64,000 nt of DNA, taken from NCBI RefSeq assembly GCF_021379005.1, contig NZ_CP075171.1:2046001-2110000 (forward strand), written 5' to 3'. This DNA comes from Leptodesmis sichuanensis A121 (GTDB taxonomy: Bacteria > Cyanobacteriota > Cyanobacteriia > Leptolyngbyales > Leptolyngbyaceae). Below the pieces are notes generated by a model. It had not been told where the DNA came from and did not search any database. It was given only the letters and a program-made list of their open reading frames with translations. Below, piece after piece: positions 35,331 to 44,830 of this stretch (position 1 is its first letter; each line of letters begins with the position of its first letter). The position numbers and the translations under genes were made by a program.

Positions 35331-36401
35331 TCATTCTGTAATTTTTACTTCCACATAGATTGTGGCTGGTTTGACAGAGCGGGTGTTCTCGTCCACTTGC
35401 TCGTAGGCAGGGCTAAACGTCCATTGTTTCAGCACGCAAACCGCCAACTCATCATAGCGGCTGTTGCCACTACTGTTTTGAGCAAGAACGGTGGGTTCGC
35501 CCTGCGTCTGTCCTTGCTCATTCAGAGCCGCTTTGAGAACTACGGCTTTCCCAAAGGCGGCGAGAGCCTCAGGAGTTAATAGACAAGCTGATGTATTAGA
35601 CATAAATTCTTTAGACCGTTCTCCCTGAATCGTCGCAGGCGTGCTGGCAGGAGAGTGAGCGATCGCGCCTTTATCCCCAGCAGGAAGTAACTGAATTTGA
35701 GCGAGAAACCTGGCCGGGGTTGGAGTCTTGGCGATCGCCAGCGGACTGATAGGTAAGCCGGGTGATTTGCTGGTTCGACCTGGGTTATCAGCCGGATTTG
35801 GCACATCAGGCAGATCCGGTAAACGAATTCCAGAGGCGATCGGCCCTCTGACCGCTGGATTGGATAAGCGATTATTGAGCGAGGAGGCTACTGAATCGGT
35901 TGGAGTGACACGGTTGGGAACAGGGGAAGTAAGGGGTGCTGGGGGTGGTGAGGCTGGGGGCGAAACAGAATGAGGACGGCTGGCAGGAGGGGATGATGGC
36001 CGAGGGGATGGCGGAACCGGGCGAACAGGCTCAGGAGTGGCAAGAGTGGTTTCCGACTTAGGTAAAGGGGAGGGCAAATTAGTAGACGAGGTTTCGGGAG
36101 GGGAGACTGGGGGCTGAGTGGTTGGGGGTGAAGCGGCAGGAACTGGATTGGATGATGCTGGTTGACTGGCAGACGGTTGGGATTGTTTAGACAGGGGGGG
36201 GGTGACTTCATCCGTCGCCTCGGCAAATTCAACCGCAATCGGTTCTGGTTCTACAGGTACTCGGATAGCCTGCACCAGCAGCGATCGCAGTCCCAAAGCC
36301 AGTACCAGATGAATCAATAGAGAGCTAGCCAACACTATCACCCAAAAAACAGGAGACTCGGTTCGCCGCTGATTACGAATTGATTGCAGTTGCAAACTCA
36401 T
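35331..36401 (-). CDS. TonB-family-like protein with Pro/Ser-rich linker
   Basis: 356 residues. A cytoplasmic start, one membrane helix (VFWVIVLASSLLIHLVLALG), a linker of about 170 residues made mainly of Pro and Ser, and a C-terminal TonB-like fold (VVLKAALNEQGQTQGEPTVL, then VCVLKQWTFSPAYEQV). TonB proteins pass energy from the inner membrane to outer-membrane transporters; no exbBD or receptor gene is near. A run of nine C (36194-36202, minus-strand sense) lies in the linker. Confidence 0.8.
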   Translation of the reverse strand: MSLQLQSIRNQRRTESPVFWVIVLASSLLIHLVLALGLRSLLVQAIRVPVEPEPIAVEFAEATDEVTPPLSKQSQPSASQPASSNPVPAASPPTTQPPVSPPETSSTNLPSPLPKSETTLATPEPVRPVPPSPRPSSPPASRPHSVSPPASPPPAPLTSPVPNRVTPTDSVASSLNNRLSNPAVRGPIASGIRLPDLPDVPNPADNPGRTSKSPGLPISPLAIAKTPTPARFLAQIQLLPAGDKGAIAHSPASTPATIQGERSKEFMSNTSACLLTPEALAAFGKAVVLKAALNEQGQTQGEPTVLAQNSSGNSRYDELAVCVLKQWTFSPAYEQVDENTRSVKPATIYVEVKITE

Positions 36402-36479
36402 CCTTCTAATAAAGAAAAAGCTGATGAAGAATAAAACTGTGCTGATCAGTTAGGAGTGAAGAATCACTCAGGGGAATCA

Positions 36480-36553
36480 TAAACCAAGTCCAGCCAGAGA
36501 ACGATCGTTTTCCTAGAAGAGAAACTCCAGTTCTGGACTTGGATAAGGTTTAA
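36480..36553. repeat. family A palindromic repeat, copy 7 (variant core)
   Basis: Ends as in the other copies; the core reads cctagaagagaaactccag instead of ccgatcagagaaactacgg. It shares this variant with copy 9. Confidence 0.88.
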
Positions 36554-36614
36554 ACCTAAACCATTTGCAGGATTCAGTTTTAATCTCAACCTGATTCAGG
36601 GCAAGGAGTTAGCT

Positions 36615-37505
36615 ATGTCCCCCCAACTAGACATCTGGAGAGTACAAGCATTTCAGCGATTAATTACGTTGATTGGTGCGATGAAGGGAGGAGTCTGTCC
36701 CAGTGACGAATTAATTGATGAACTGGTGCGATCGCTCAGTAAACTTCCAGCCCGCCCTGCCGGTAAACCTCCTTACCTGGGAATTTTTGCCATCCAGGAC
36801 TGCACTCAGGGTAGACAGAAAGCGATCGAACGGCTACGGGTGCTAAGCAATACCTTGCAAGGTGATCTGTGTCCTGCCGATGGCTATGTGGATGATTTGA
36901 TTCGTGCCCTCAGCAATCTTCCCAAGCGGCCAGCCGATAAGCCACCTTATGCGGGTCTGTTTCCTAAAAGTACTATCAGAATGATGACGGCCAGCGACTT
37001 ACTGAAGATTGCTCCGGAAGCTCCAGCTAAGCGAGTAGAGCAGATAGCTCCCAATTTGAATCGCACCATGGTTGAGTTTAACATCACCACTCTCCTGTGC
37101 CAGGCTCACTTTTTAGCCCAGACTGCTCACGAGTCCGATCGCTTCAATGCCATGGAAGAATACGCTTCTGGTGCGGAATACGAATGGCGGAGTGACCTGG
37201 GTAATATCTATCCAGGAGATGGCGTGCGTTATAAGGGTCGGGGATTGATCCAAATTACTGGACGTACCAACTACCGCGACTGTGGTAGGGCATTAGGCGT
37301 TGATCTGGTCAGTAATCCCACCCGCCTGGCAGATCCGGATCTGGCTTGCCGCAGTGCTGGGTGGTATTGGAGTACCCGTCAACTAAACAGGGATGCCGCT
37401 CGCGATGATGTGCGAACTGTCACCCGTGTGATTAATGGTGGATATAACGGTTTGGACGATCGCATCCAACTCCTGACGGCAGCTAAACGAGTGCTGGGAA
37501 TTTAA
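36615..37505 (+). CDS. GH19-type lysozyme/chitinase with duplicated N-terminal motif
   Basis: 296 residues. Two tandem ~50-residue repeats (about 11-57 and 72-118), each with CP(S/A)D, SLSKLPARPAGKPPY or ALSNLPKRPADKPPY, and a G(I/L)F end. From about 127 a GH19 domain: LLCQAHFLAQTAHESDRFNA with the catalytic Glu, EYASG, YKGRGLIQITGRTNY and SAGWYW. It should cleave chitin or peptidoglycan. No signal peptide is seen, so export would need another route. No phage genes are nearby. Confidence 0.85.
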   Translation: MSPQLDIWRVQAFQRLITLIGAMKGGVCPSDELIDELVRSLSKLPARPAGKPPYLGIFAIQDCTQGRQKAIERLRVLSNTLQGDLCPADGYVDDLIRALSNLPKRPADKPPYAGLFPKSTIRMMTASDLLKIAPEAPAKRVEQIAPNLNRTMVEFNITTLLCQAHFLAQTAHESDRFNAMEEYASGAEYEWRSDLGNIYPGDGVRYKGRGLIQITGRTNYRDCGRALGVDLVSNPTRLADPDLACRSAGWYWSTRQLNRDAARDDVRTVTRVINGGYNGLDDRIQLLTAAKRVLGI

Positions 37506-37568
37506 GCAGCGCTTGACAATGAGCCTGGGAAGATGGCTGGATGGTGGATGATCAAGTTGCAACTGAGC

Positions 37569-38213
37569 ATGACTGAAACTCAGGAAAAAATAGACTCCAA
37601 AACTCCTAACCCAGTTATTCCCCAACTCATTGTAGGTCTGGGAAATCCAGGCCCCAAGTACGATCGCACCCGCCACAATGTGGGCTTTGAGATTGTAGAT
37701 GTACTGGCTCAGCGATGGCAGATTTCCTTATCGGAGCAAAAAAAGTTTCAGGGCATTCTTGGCGAAGGAATTAGCTCTGGTAGACAAAAAATTCGGTTAC
37801 TGAAACCCCAGACTTATATGAATAATTCTGGGCAATCCATCCGCGCTGTAGTGGACTGGTATAAGTTGCTTCCAGAATCGGTATTGGTGATTTATGACGA
37901 TATGGATTTGCCCATCGGCAAGTTACGAATGCGGCTATCGGGTTCCGCTGGCGGACACAATGGTATGAAATCGACGATCGCTCACCTGGGAACCCAGGCC
38001 TTTCCCCGTCTGCGAATTGGGATTGGCAGCGCCAGAGAGGGGGAGCGCGATCGGGATACGGTTTCCCATGTGCTGGGTAAATTTTCTCCTTCGGAACGAG
38101 CCATTATCGCAGAGGTGATCCAACTGGCTGCCGATGCGGTGGAACTAAGCTTGCGACAGGGGGTTGAAAAAGCCATGAGCCTATACAACAATCGCAGCAT
38201 CCCTGAGAGTTGA
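37569..38213 (+). CDS. pth: peptidyl-tRNA hydrolase
   Basis: 214 residues: LIVGLGNPGPKYDRTRHNVGF with the catalytic His and Asn, KPQTYMNNSGQS, VLVIYDDMDLPIGKLRMRLSGSAGGHNGMKS with the catalytic Asp and His. It frees tRNA from aborted peptides. I chose ATG 37569 rather than 37533, since the upstream 12 residues are not family-like; this is not certain. Followed by rnc. Confidence 0.96.
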   Translation: MTETQEKIDSKTPNPVIPQLIVGLGNPGPKYDRTRHNVGFEIVDVLAQRWQISLSEQKKFQGILGEGISSGRQKIRLLKPQTYMNNSGQSIRAVVDWYKLLPESVLVIYDDMDLPIGKLRMRLSGSAGGHNGMKSTIAHLGTQAFPRLRIGIGSAREGERDRDTVSHVLGKFSPSERAIIAEVIQLAADAVELSLRQGVEKAMSLYNNRSIPES

Positions 38214-38249
38214 TGAAATTTAGCAGCATCAAATAAAGCAGAAGAAACA

Positions 38250-38933
38250 ATGCATAAACTGTTGACTTTTAAGGATGAAAGGCTTTTACGACAAGCGTTA
38301 ACTCACCGTTCCTACATGAATGAAAATCCTGGAGAAGTAGGAGACAATGAGCGATTGGAGTTTCTGGGGGATGCGATTCTCAACTTCATCAGTGGAGAGT
38401 ATCTCTATCAGCATCATCCTGAGATGGGAGAGGATGAAATGACACGACGACGAGCGGCTCTTGTTGATGAAAAACAACTGGCTAAATTTGCCATTGAGGT
38501 GGGTTTAGACTTTAGGATGCGGTTAGGGCAAGGTGCCATTCGGGATGGGGGGTATCAAAATCCCAATTTGTTGAGTAGTACATTTGAAGCCGTTGTTGGA
38601 GCTTATTACCTGGATCACGATCGCGACATTGCCGCAATTCGCCCCTTGATCGAAGAACTCTTTGATGCTGTACCGGCAGACGTGGTGGCCGTTCGCTCCT
38701 ATATAGATCCCAAGAATCAGTTTCAGGAGTGGGTACAGGCCAATGTTGTCCCCACTCCTCCCCGGTACATCACTGAGAAGGTCGGTGGCACGGATCACGC
38801 TCCAGAATTTGTTTCTCAGGTTTATGTGGGAGATAAACTCTATGGTGAGGGGAAAGGCCGCAATAAAAAAGAGGCGGAAAAACAGGCGGCTGAAGATGCT
38901 TTAACGAAACTGAAAAAACGAGGATTGCTTTGA
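38250..38933 (+). CDS. rnc: ribonuclease III
   Basis: 227 residues. Catalytic domain with LTHRSYMNE, NERLEFLGDAILNFI (all acids intact) and STFEAVVGAYYLD; C-terminal dsRNA-binding domain from about 152 (DPKNQFQEWVQANV, GKGRNKKEAEKQAAEDAL). It processes rRNA and other structured RNA. Starts 36 bp after pth. This is the full enzyme that the degenerate protein at 20933 resembles. Confidence 0.97.
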   Translation: MHKLLTFKDERLLRQALTHRSYMNENPGEVGDNERLEFLGDAILNFISGEYLYQHHPEMGEDEMTRRRAALVDEKQLAKFAIEVGLDFRMRLGQGAIRDGGYQNPNLLSSTFEAVVGAYYLDHDRDIAAIRPLIEELFDAVPADVVAVRSYIDPKNQFQEWVQANVVPTPPRYITEKVGGTDHAPEFVSQVYVGDKLYGEGKGRNKKEAEKQAAEDALTKLKKRGLL

Positions 38934-38972
38934 AATAGCCGTGCGATGCTGTAGCTATCCTGCGTTTGTAGC

Positions 38973-39045
38973 TAAACCAAGTCCAGCGAGAGAACGGTCG
39001 TTTTCCGATCAGAGAAACTCTGGTTCTGGACTTGGACAAGACTTA
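38973..39045. repeat. family A palindromic repeat, copy 8
   Basis: taaaccaagtccagcgagag to ctggacttggacaagactta, just after rnc; it may serve as its terminator. Confidence 0.88.
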
Positions 39046-39190
39046 GATTGCGAAAAATTAAGCAATCTGACTTATGATCATCAGCAGATTTTGCTGTGGC
39101 CAGAAAGTTGGGTAATCCCATTTAACTTTGCGATCGCCCCACTCTAAATCTTCTAGGAAACCTGAAAGGGACTGAAAGAGTAACTTTTGC

Positions 39191-40942
39191 ATGATGCTCA
39201 ACGCTATTTCGATTAAAAAATCAGTCCAGGACTGGAAGTACTTTTTCCGCAACCATGCACCAGAATTGCAGCCCCTATTCCTGATCACAGCGGCCTTTTT
39301 AGGCTTTATGTTGCTGTTTGGGTTGCATCGCTACTATACGTTCTATACCTCCTACGACCACGGCCTGTTTAACCAACTGTACTGGAATAGCCTGCATGGT
39401 CACTTTTTCCAAAGTTCTCTCACCTCTAGCAACTCCATTGGCGTACTAGAAGACGGCAAAATTCCAACCGTCAACTTTTCTCACCTGGCGCATCATTTTG
39501 TGCCCAATTTCATGCTCTGGTTGCCGCTCTATGCCCTGTTTCCCTCCCCGGTAACGCTAGTTGTCTTGCAAATTGTGCTGATGGCCGCGGGTGGCATCAT
39601 GCTCTATGCTCTGGCGCGGATTTATCTCAACCCTTCGCTTTCGTTATTGATCACAGCGGGCTATTTTTCTGCGATCGCGGTGATTTCCCCCACCTTTGCC
39701 AATTTTTATGAACATTGCCAGATTCCCCTGTTTGTCTTTGCGTTGTTATGGGCGATGGAAAAACAACGGTGGGCGCTATTCTGGATTTTTGCCCTGCTCG
39801 TGTTAGGGATTCGAGAAGACACCGGACTGATTCTGTTTGGGGTTGGTCTGTATATGATCTTCAGCCGCCGCTTTCCCAAAACCGGGATTGCCCTCTGCGT
39901 TTTGAGCTTTGCCTATGTAGCCTTTGTCACCAACATTATTCAGCCGCAGTTTTCTGATGATGCTCAGCGGCTTTACTTTGCTACCCGCTTCAAGCAATTT
40001 GTCAAAGGGAACGAGTCTCCCAGCACCTTGCAAGTTCTCTGGGGAATGCTAACCCATCCCGTCGAACTGGCGCAAAGCTTGCTCACCCCTTTCGATCGCC
40101 GATTTTTTTATCTGGTGGGACAGTGGCTTCCCCTGGCTTTTGTACCGGCACTCTCGCCTGCCAGTTGGACGATCGCCGGAATTCCCTTGCTGGCCCTGGT
40201 GATGCAAACAGGGAAAACGGCTCTGTCTATTTCGGTGCGATATGCAGTAGCGATCGTGCCGGGAATGTTTTATGGAGCTATTCTCTGGTGGGCTTACCGC
40301 TCTAAACGGCCCCAGCCTCCCTTCCCAGAAGGAAAATCCTGGTTGAATAAAGTGGGTTGGACATTTCGTACCCGGCAGTTAACCCCAGTCTTCCGCCAGT
40401 TCTGGGTGGCTTGTATGGTGGTATCGATGATTGCGACGATCACGGCGAATCCCAACCAGGCGTTTTACTTTCTAATCCCGGATTCCATTCATCCCTGGGT
40501 CTTGGTTCCCCTGACGCGCCAATGGGAGCATACCGCTGTGCTGAATCGTCTGGTCAGTCAAATTCCTGCCGATGCCAGCGTTTCCGCGACAACCTACGTA
40601 ATTCCGCAACTCTCTAGTCGGCGGGCCATCATTCGTCCACCTGCGATACAAATTAGAAACGATGCAGGTCAGGTGGAAAGTGTGGATTATGTGCTGGCAG
40701 ACCTGTTACGGCACCAGCAGTATCAAGCCATTTTCAAACCCGATCGGGTGCGCCTGCAGGATTTACTCAAAACCATTGATGAGGCCACTCAATCGAACTA
40801 TGGCTTCCTGGACGTGCAGGATGGAGTGGTACTGCTGAAAAAAGGCGCATCCTCAACTCCAGAACTGATTGCTGCGTGGGGTATCCTCAAGCAAGATGTC
40901 ATTACATCCCTCACAAAACCTCAGTTACGAAGGGGGCAATAG
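39191..40942 (+). CDS. DUF2079 polytopic membrane protein
   Basis: 583 residues with about ten transmembrane helices. Signatures of DUF2079: FYTSYDHGLFNQLYWNSLHG, HLAHHFVPNFMLWLPLYALF, SPTFANFYEHCQIPLFVFAL and IREDTGLILFGVGLY. The fold resembles GT-C type glycosyltransferases that use lipid-linked sugars, with an exposed segment after helix 1, but activity is unproven. Followed at 41037 by a dolichol-phosphate-type glycosyltransferase, which supports a role in envelope glycosylation. Confidence 0.85.
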   Translation: MMLNAISIKKSVQDWKYFFRNHAPELQPLFLITAAFLGFMLLFGLHRYYTFYTSYDHGLFNQLYWNSLHGHFFQSSLTSSNSIGVLEDGKIPTVNFSHLAHHFVPNFMLWLPLYALFPSPVTLVVLQIVLMAAGGIMLYALARIYLNPSLSLLITAGYFSAIAVISPTFANFYEHCQIPLFVFALLWAMEKQRWALFWIFALLVLGIREDTGLILFGVGLYMIFSRRFPKTGIALCVLSFAYVAFVTNIIQPQFSDDAQRLYFATRFKQFVKGNESPSTLQVLWGMLTHPVELAQSLLTPFDRRFFYLVGQWLPLAFVPALSPASWTIAGIPLLALVMQTGKTALSISVRYAVAIVPGMFYGAILWWAYRSKRPQPPFPEGKSWLNKVGWTFRTRQLTPVFRQFWVACMVVSMIATITANPNQAFYFLIPDSIHPWVLVPLTRQWEHTAVLNRLVSQIPADASVSATTYVIPQLSSRRAIIRPPAIQIRNDAGQVESVDYVLADLLRHQQYQAIFKPDRVRLQDLLKTIDEATQSNYGFLDVQDGVVLLKKGASSTPELIAAWGILKQDVITSLTKPQLRRGQ

Positions 40943-41036
40943 ACCTCGCGATAGGGATTTCATCCTTCATTCCCCTGTATCTTGTATGGTATTGATTGGG
41001 CCGATTGGCTGATTCACGGTGTAGAGGAGTGCAAGA

Positions 41037-41951
41037 ATGGGTTGGTTACCCAAAAAATCGTCGCTGTCCAGGTTTAAAGTCGGTCAGTTTAGCCGTCATC
41101 CCAGCCTGAAAAGAAAGACAACTCAAAAATCTGAGTTAGTTTTTGCTATGGATTCCTTGGTCGCGAGGGTCTCAATGGGGCTAGAAACCTGCGACAGTCA
41201 AGTGGCTAGGGTTCCTTTGGGACAGCCCGATGTTTCTGTCATTTTGCCAGTGTATAACGAGCAATCCTGTATCGGCAGCACTTTTGATGCCGTATTGGAC
41301 TATTCCCGGTTACATCCCACCTATCAATTCATTTTTGTCAATGATGGCTCCAATGATCAGACACAAAGGATTTTAGAACAACGGATTGCTGGGGCCAAGA
41401 CAGAGCAAATTCAATTGTGTGCGTATCCCGATCGTGGTGGCAAAGGATATGCCGTGCGGCGCGGCATGGAGATTGCGGATGGAGACTACATCTGTTTTAT
41501 CGATGGGGATCTGGCCTATTCTCTTGATCACTTAGGCTTGCTAGTAGCCAAACTGCAACACTATGAGATGGTGATTGGTTGCCGGGGGTTGGTACCAGGA
41601 GGCGATCGCGGTTTGAATACCACCCGCAAAGTGGCTGGCAAGATTTACAACATCCTGTCCAAACGGATTCTGAACCTGAGATTTATCGATATGCAGGCCG
41701 GATTGAAAGGGTTTCAGAAACCGACCGCCAGGGAGTTATTCAGTCGGCAGGCGTTGACAGGTTTTTCCTTTGATGTGGAATTAATCTACCTGGCAAAGAA
41801 ACTAGGTTATGCGATCGGGGAGATTCCAGCCTATGTTTCTGTCAATCACTCCCACAAAGTCTCCAAAGTGAATTTGTTGATGGACTCGCTGAAAATGTTG
41901 GGCGATTTGTTCAAAATTCGGTTGAACGATTGGCTGGGACGGTATGAATAA
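41037..41951 (+). CDS. family 2 glycosyltransferase (dolichyl-phosphate-sugar synthase type)
   Basis: 304 residues. A ~60-residue variable start, then VSVILPVYNEQSCIGSTFDAV, FIFVNDGSNDQTQ, RGGKGYAVRRGMEIADGDYI and CFIDGDLAYSLDHL, with VIGCRGL and MQAGLKGFQ further on: a GT2 domain of the DPM1/ykcC type that loads sugars on polyprenyl phosphate. The start has a good ribosome site (gaggag, 41023-41028). Its end overlaps the deacetylase gene by 8 bp, indicating coupling. Confidence 0.9.
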   Translation: MGWLPKKSSLSRFKVGQFSRHPSLKRKTTQKSELVFAMDSLVARVSMGLETCDSQVARVPLGQPDVSVILPVYNEQSCIGSTFDAVLDYSRLHPTYQFIFVNDGSNDQTQRILEQRIAGAKTEQIQLCAYPDRGGKGYAVRRGMEIADGDYICFIDGDLAYSLDHLGLLVAKLQHYEMVIGCRGLVPGGDRGLNTTRKVAGKIYNILSKRILNLRFIDMQAGLKGFQKPTARELFSRQALTGFSFDVELIYLAKKLGYAIGEIPAYVSVNHSHKVSKVNLLMDSLKMLGDLFKIRLNDWLGRYE

Positions 41952-42723
41952 AGTCGTGCTCCTGAGCTTTGATGTGGAAGAGTTTGACGTGCCGGAGGAG
42001 TACGGTCAGCCGTTGCCCGATGCGGTCAAGTTTGCTATCTCTTTTCAGGGGCTAGAGCCAATTCTGGAACTGCTAGATCAGTTGAACATCCGAGCCACGT
42101 TTTTTACCACAGCCCATTTTGCTCTACACCATGCCTCCCTGGTTCAGGCGATCGCTCAGCGGCATGAAATCGCTTCCCATGGCTTCTATCATTCCTCCTT
42201 TGCAGTGGCAGATTTAGAGAAATCACGGCAGACCCTGGAAGACATCACCCACACTCCTGTCACCGGGTTTCGGATGGCGCGGTTGCAAAAGGTAAACGAT
42301 CAGGAGATTGAAGGGGCGGGTTATGCCTATAATTCTTCCATGAATCCAACTTATCTTCCCGGACGATATAACAACTTTTTTCAACCCCGGACTGTCCATT
42401 ACTCCCATCAGCTATTGAATATTCCTGTATCGGTCACGCCATTCATTCGCTTTCCTCTGTTCTGGTTGAGCTTTAAGAACCTGCCACTACCGCTCTACCA
42501 GGCCGCCAGTTTATTGACTCTGAATACCGATCGCTACTTAAGCCTGTATTTTCACCCCTGGGAGTTTACCGATATTTCCAGCTTTACCCTACCGGGATAC
42601 ATCAAGCGTCACTCTGGGCTACCCATGCTGCGGCGACTGAAACGCTACCTGAACAGAATGCAAACTGAAGCGGAGTTCCTGACTTATGAGGAATTCCGGC
42701 GATCGCAGCCATTGAGGTGCTAA
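41944..42723 (+). CDS. polysaccharide deacetylase-family protein
   Basis: 259 residues: VLLSFDVEEFDVPEEYGQPL (Asp motif), IRATFFTTAHFALHH, HEIASHGFYHSSFAVADLEKS (metal His-x3-His in HGFYH), TGFRMARLQ and a C-terminal LYFHPWEF. NodB-type fold, removing acetyl groups from sugar polymers. Translationally coupled to the upstream glycosyltransferase, so both probably modify one envelope glycan. Confidence 0.88.
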   Translation: MNKVVLLSFDVEEFDVPEEYGQPLPDAVKFAISFQGLEPILELLDQLNIRATFFTTAHFALHHASLVQAIAQRHEIASHGFYHSSFAVADLEKSRQTLEDITHTPVTGFRMARLQKVNDQEIEGAGYAYNSSMNPTYLPGRYNNFFQPRTVHYSHQLLNIPVSVTPFIRFPLFWLSFKNLPLPLYQAASLLTLNTDRYLSLYFHPWEFTDISSFTLPGYIKRHSGLPMLRRLKRYLNRMQTEAEFLTYEEFRRSQPLRC

Positions 42724-43531
42724 CCATGTCCTGGCTCAACCTTCTGTCCTTTGTTGGTATTTTTGCACTCTGCGGCATTGCATGGCTGACCTCAGAGGAT
42801 CGCCGCATCATTCCCTGGAAAACGATCGCCTGGGGGATTGGACTGCAACTGATTTTGGGAGCACTGGTCTTTCTGTTGCCTGCTACCCGCAGTTTGATGC
42901 TACTCCTGAATGATGCCGTCAATGCTGTGTTAGATGCTACAGAAGCAGGTGCTCGGTTCCTGTTTGGGCCGTTGTTTGTTCCCCAACCAACTGAGGTGCC
43001 AGGGCCAGTGCTGGCCGGACGCTGGATTGCACGGGCAATTACGCCCCCCTATGTCCCTGTACCGGGCGATCGGCTCAGTCCAGATTTTCTCAACCTGGGA
43101 TATGTGTTTGCTTTCCGCGCTCTACCCAGCGTTATCTTTTTCTCGGCCTTGATGTCGTTGCTTTATGCATTGGGCCTGATTCAGCCATTAGTCAATCTCT
43201 TTGCCCGACTATTTCGGCGCACGATGAATTTAAGTGGAGCCGAAGCCCTGAGCGGCTCTGCCAATATTTTTGTCGGCATTGAAGCGACTTTGGTTGTACG
43301 TCCCTACCTGGAACGGATGACTCGCAGCGAACTGTGTGCAATTCTGGCTTCTTGCTTTGGCAGCACAGCATCCACCGTACTGGCCCTGTATGCCAGCCTG
43401 CTCCGACCGACCTTTCCCAATATCACAGGGCATCTGATCTCTGCTTCGATCATGGCGATTCCGGCCGGGTGCGATGCGAAAAAGATGGCTTTGAGGAGAG
43501 GCAGCAAAAGCTGAGAAAAGACAGGATATGC

Positions 43532-44777
43532 GGTTCTCCCGTTAGTACTGTGATAACTTTATTTAATCAGAGAAGCAGGCTAATAGTCTTTCTCGAAAAT
43601 TGTTGAAATTGACAAAGCCATAAGCTTGCCGTTTAATCAATTTAATTCGGTTGTTGATTCCCTCCATTGCGCCACTCGTTGTGCGATTCCGAAAGTAGTT
43701 GCTAATCCCATCTAAATGGTTACGAATCGTTGTGCTTGCTTCACTATAGACGACTCGCGCTTGATCGAGCCACCCTTGGATCTGACGCTTGCCTTCCTCA
43801 ACGGTTAATGGTTGTTCATAAATCGCGCGAAACTCTTCTTTCCACTCATAGGCTTTTCCTAATCGCTTTGACCGTTTCAGAATCTCTTCTAACTTTGTCT
43901 TTTCTTCTGCTGTTAAATCCTTGCCATTCTTGAGCAAAATGAATTTGCTACCTCGGTCTGATACACCCGATTGTCTACGAATTTTATTTAACTCCTCATT
44001 GACTAATTTCATGACATGAAAGCGGTCAATCACTACCACGGCATTGGGAAACACTTTCTTGACTACCTTTGGGAATCCTCCCCACATATCCACGCTCACC
44101 TCTTCAACTTTTGCACGCACCTCTATGGGCTGCTGCTTCAGGATTTCAATAATGTCTTCCTGTTGGTGACTGTCAATCACTTCAATCAATTTCCCGGCCT
44201 CAACGTCGCCGATAACGGTGGCGAAGTTTTGATGCCCTTTCCGCTTGCTGATTTCATCAATCCCAATGCGTTTGACTCCTGCCCATCCCGTGTTTTTTCT
44301 GTGCATACTGATGCTTGAAAATCCCTTCAATGCGCTCAAAGCTTAATCCTTCTACGCGACCCACTTGCTCCATACTTGACAGTTGTACTTGCTGGTAAAT
44401 ATGCTCCTCATAGCGTCGAGTGTACTGCCGTCCTGCATCCATAAATGTCAATGACTCAGTAAAATAACGTTGGCAATCACGACAATAAAACTGACGACGA
44501 GGAATTTTCAAATAAGTGACTTGGCCAAAAATCGATAGGTCTCGAATCAAAATCGGACGGTTTTGATGCAACTCTGAACTTGATTTCTTACAGTGTGGAC
44601 AGCTAGATTCTTGATTGAGCAAGCGCAACTTTAAGTACACTTCATTGTCTTTTTGAATGCAACTTTCAACCGTAACGTGAGGGAAGTTAAGCAATCTATC
44701 AAGATGTATGTCCATTGGCGCAATCCCTGACTGAAAGTATCATATTATACGATTTTCACCCCGGATCCGGAAGAGCC
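43532..44777 (-). mobile_element. ISL3-family insertion sequence (1246 bp)
   Basis: Flanked by the 8-bp direct repeat GGATATGC (43524-43531 and 44778-44785), the duplication size of ISL3. Terminal repeats ggttctcccg and, inverted, ggctcttccg. It has inserted into the left end region of ISKra4-like copy 1, as shown by copy 2, where the same sequence reads GGATATGCACAATG without interruption. Confidence 0.9.
43563..44715 (-). pseudogene. ISL3 transposase, two frames joined at an A6 run
   Basis: The N-terminal part (44715 to about 44300) has the zinc ribbon zf-ISL3: CPHCKKSS and FYCRDCQRYF, then FERIEGIFKHQYAQKK. The C-terminal part (to 43563) reads TGWAGVKRIGIDEISKRKGH, VSVDMWGGFPKVV, VVIDRFHVMKLVN and TSGAMEGINNRIKLIKR, the DDE_Tnp_ISL3 domain. 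The two frames meet at cagaaaaaacacgggatgg; one A fewer gives YAQKNTGWAGVKRIG, so either a recent indel or slippage at the A run. Otherwise complete. Confidence 0.88.
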
Positions 44778-44830
44778 GGATATGCACAATGATCGGTGCA
44801 GAGTGAAAAAACATCCTGTCTCTAGTGAAT

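Noticed and set aside
36615-37505. GH19 enzyme as part of a prophage lysis cassette
   Set aside because: No holin, tail, capsid or integrase gene lies near; neighbours are housekeeping genes.
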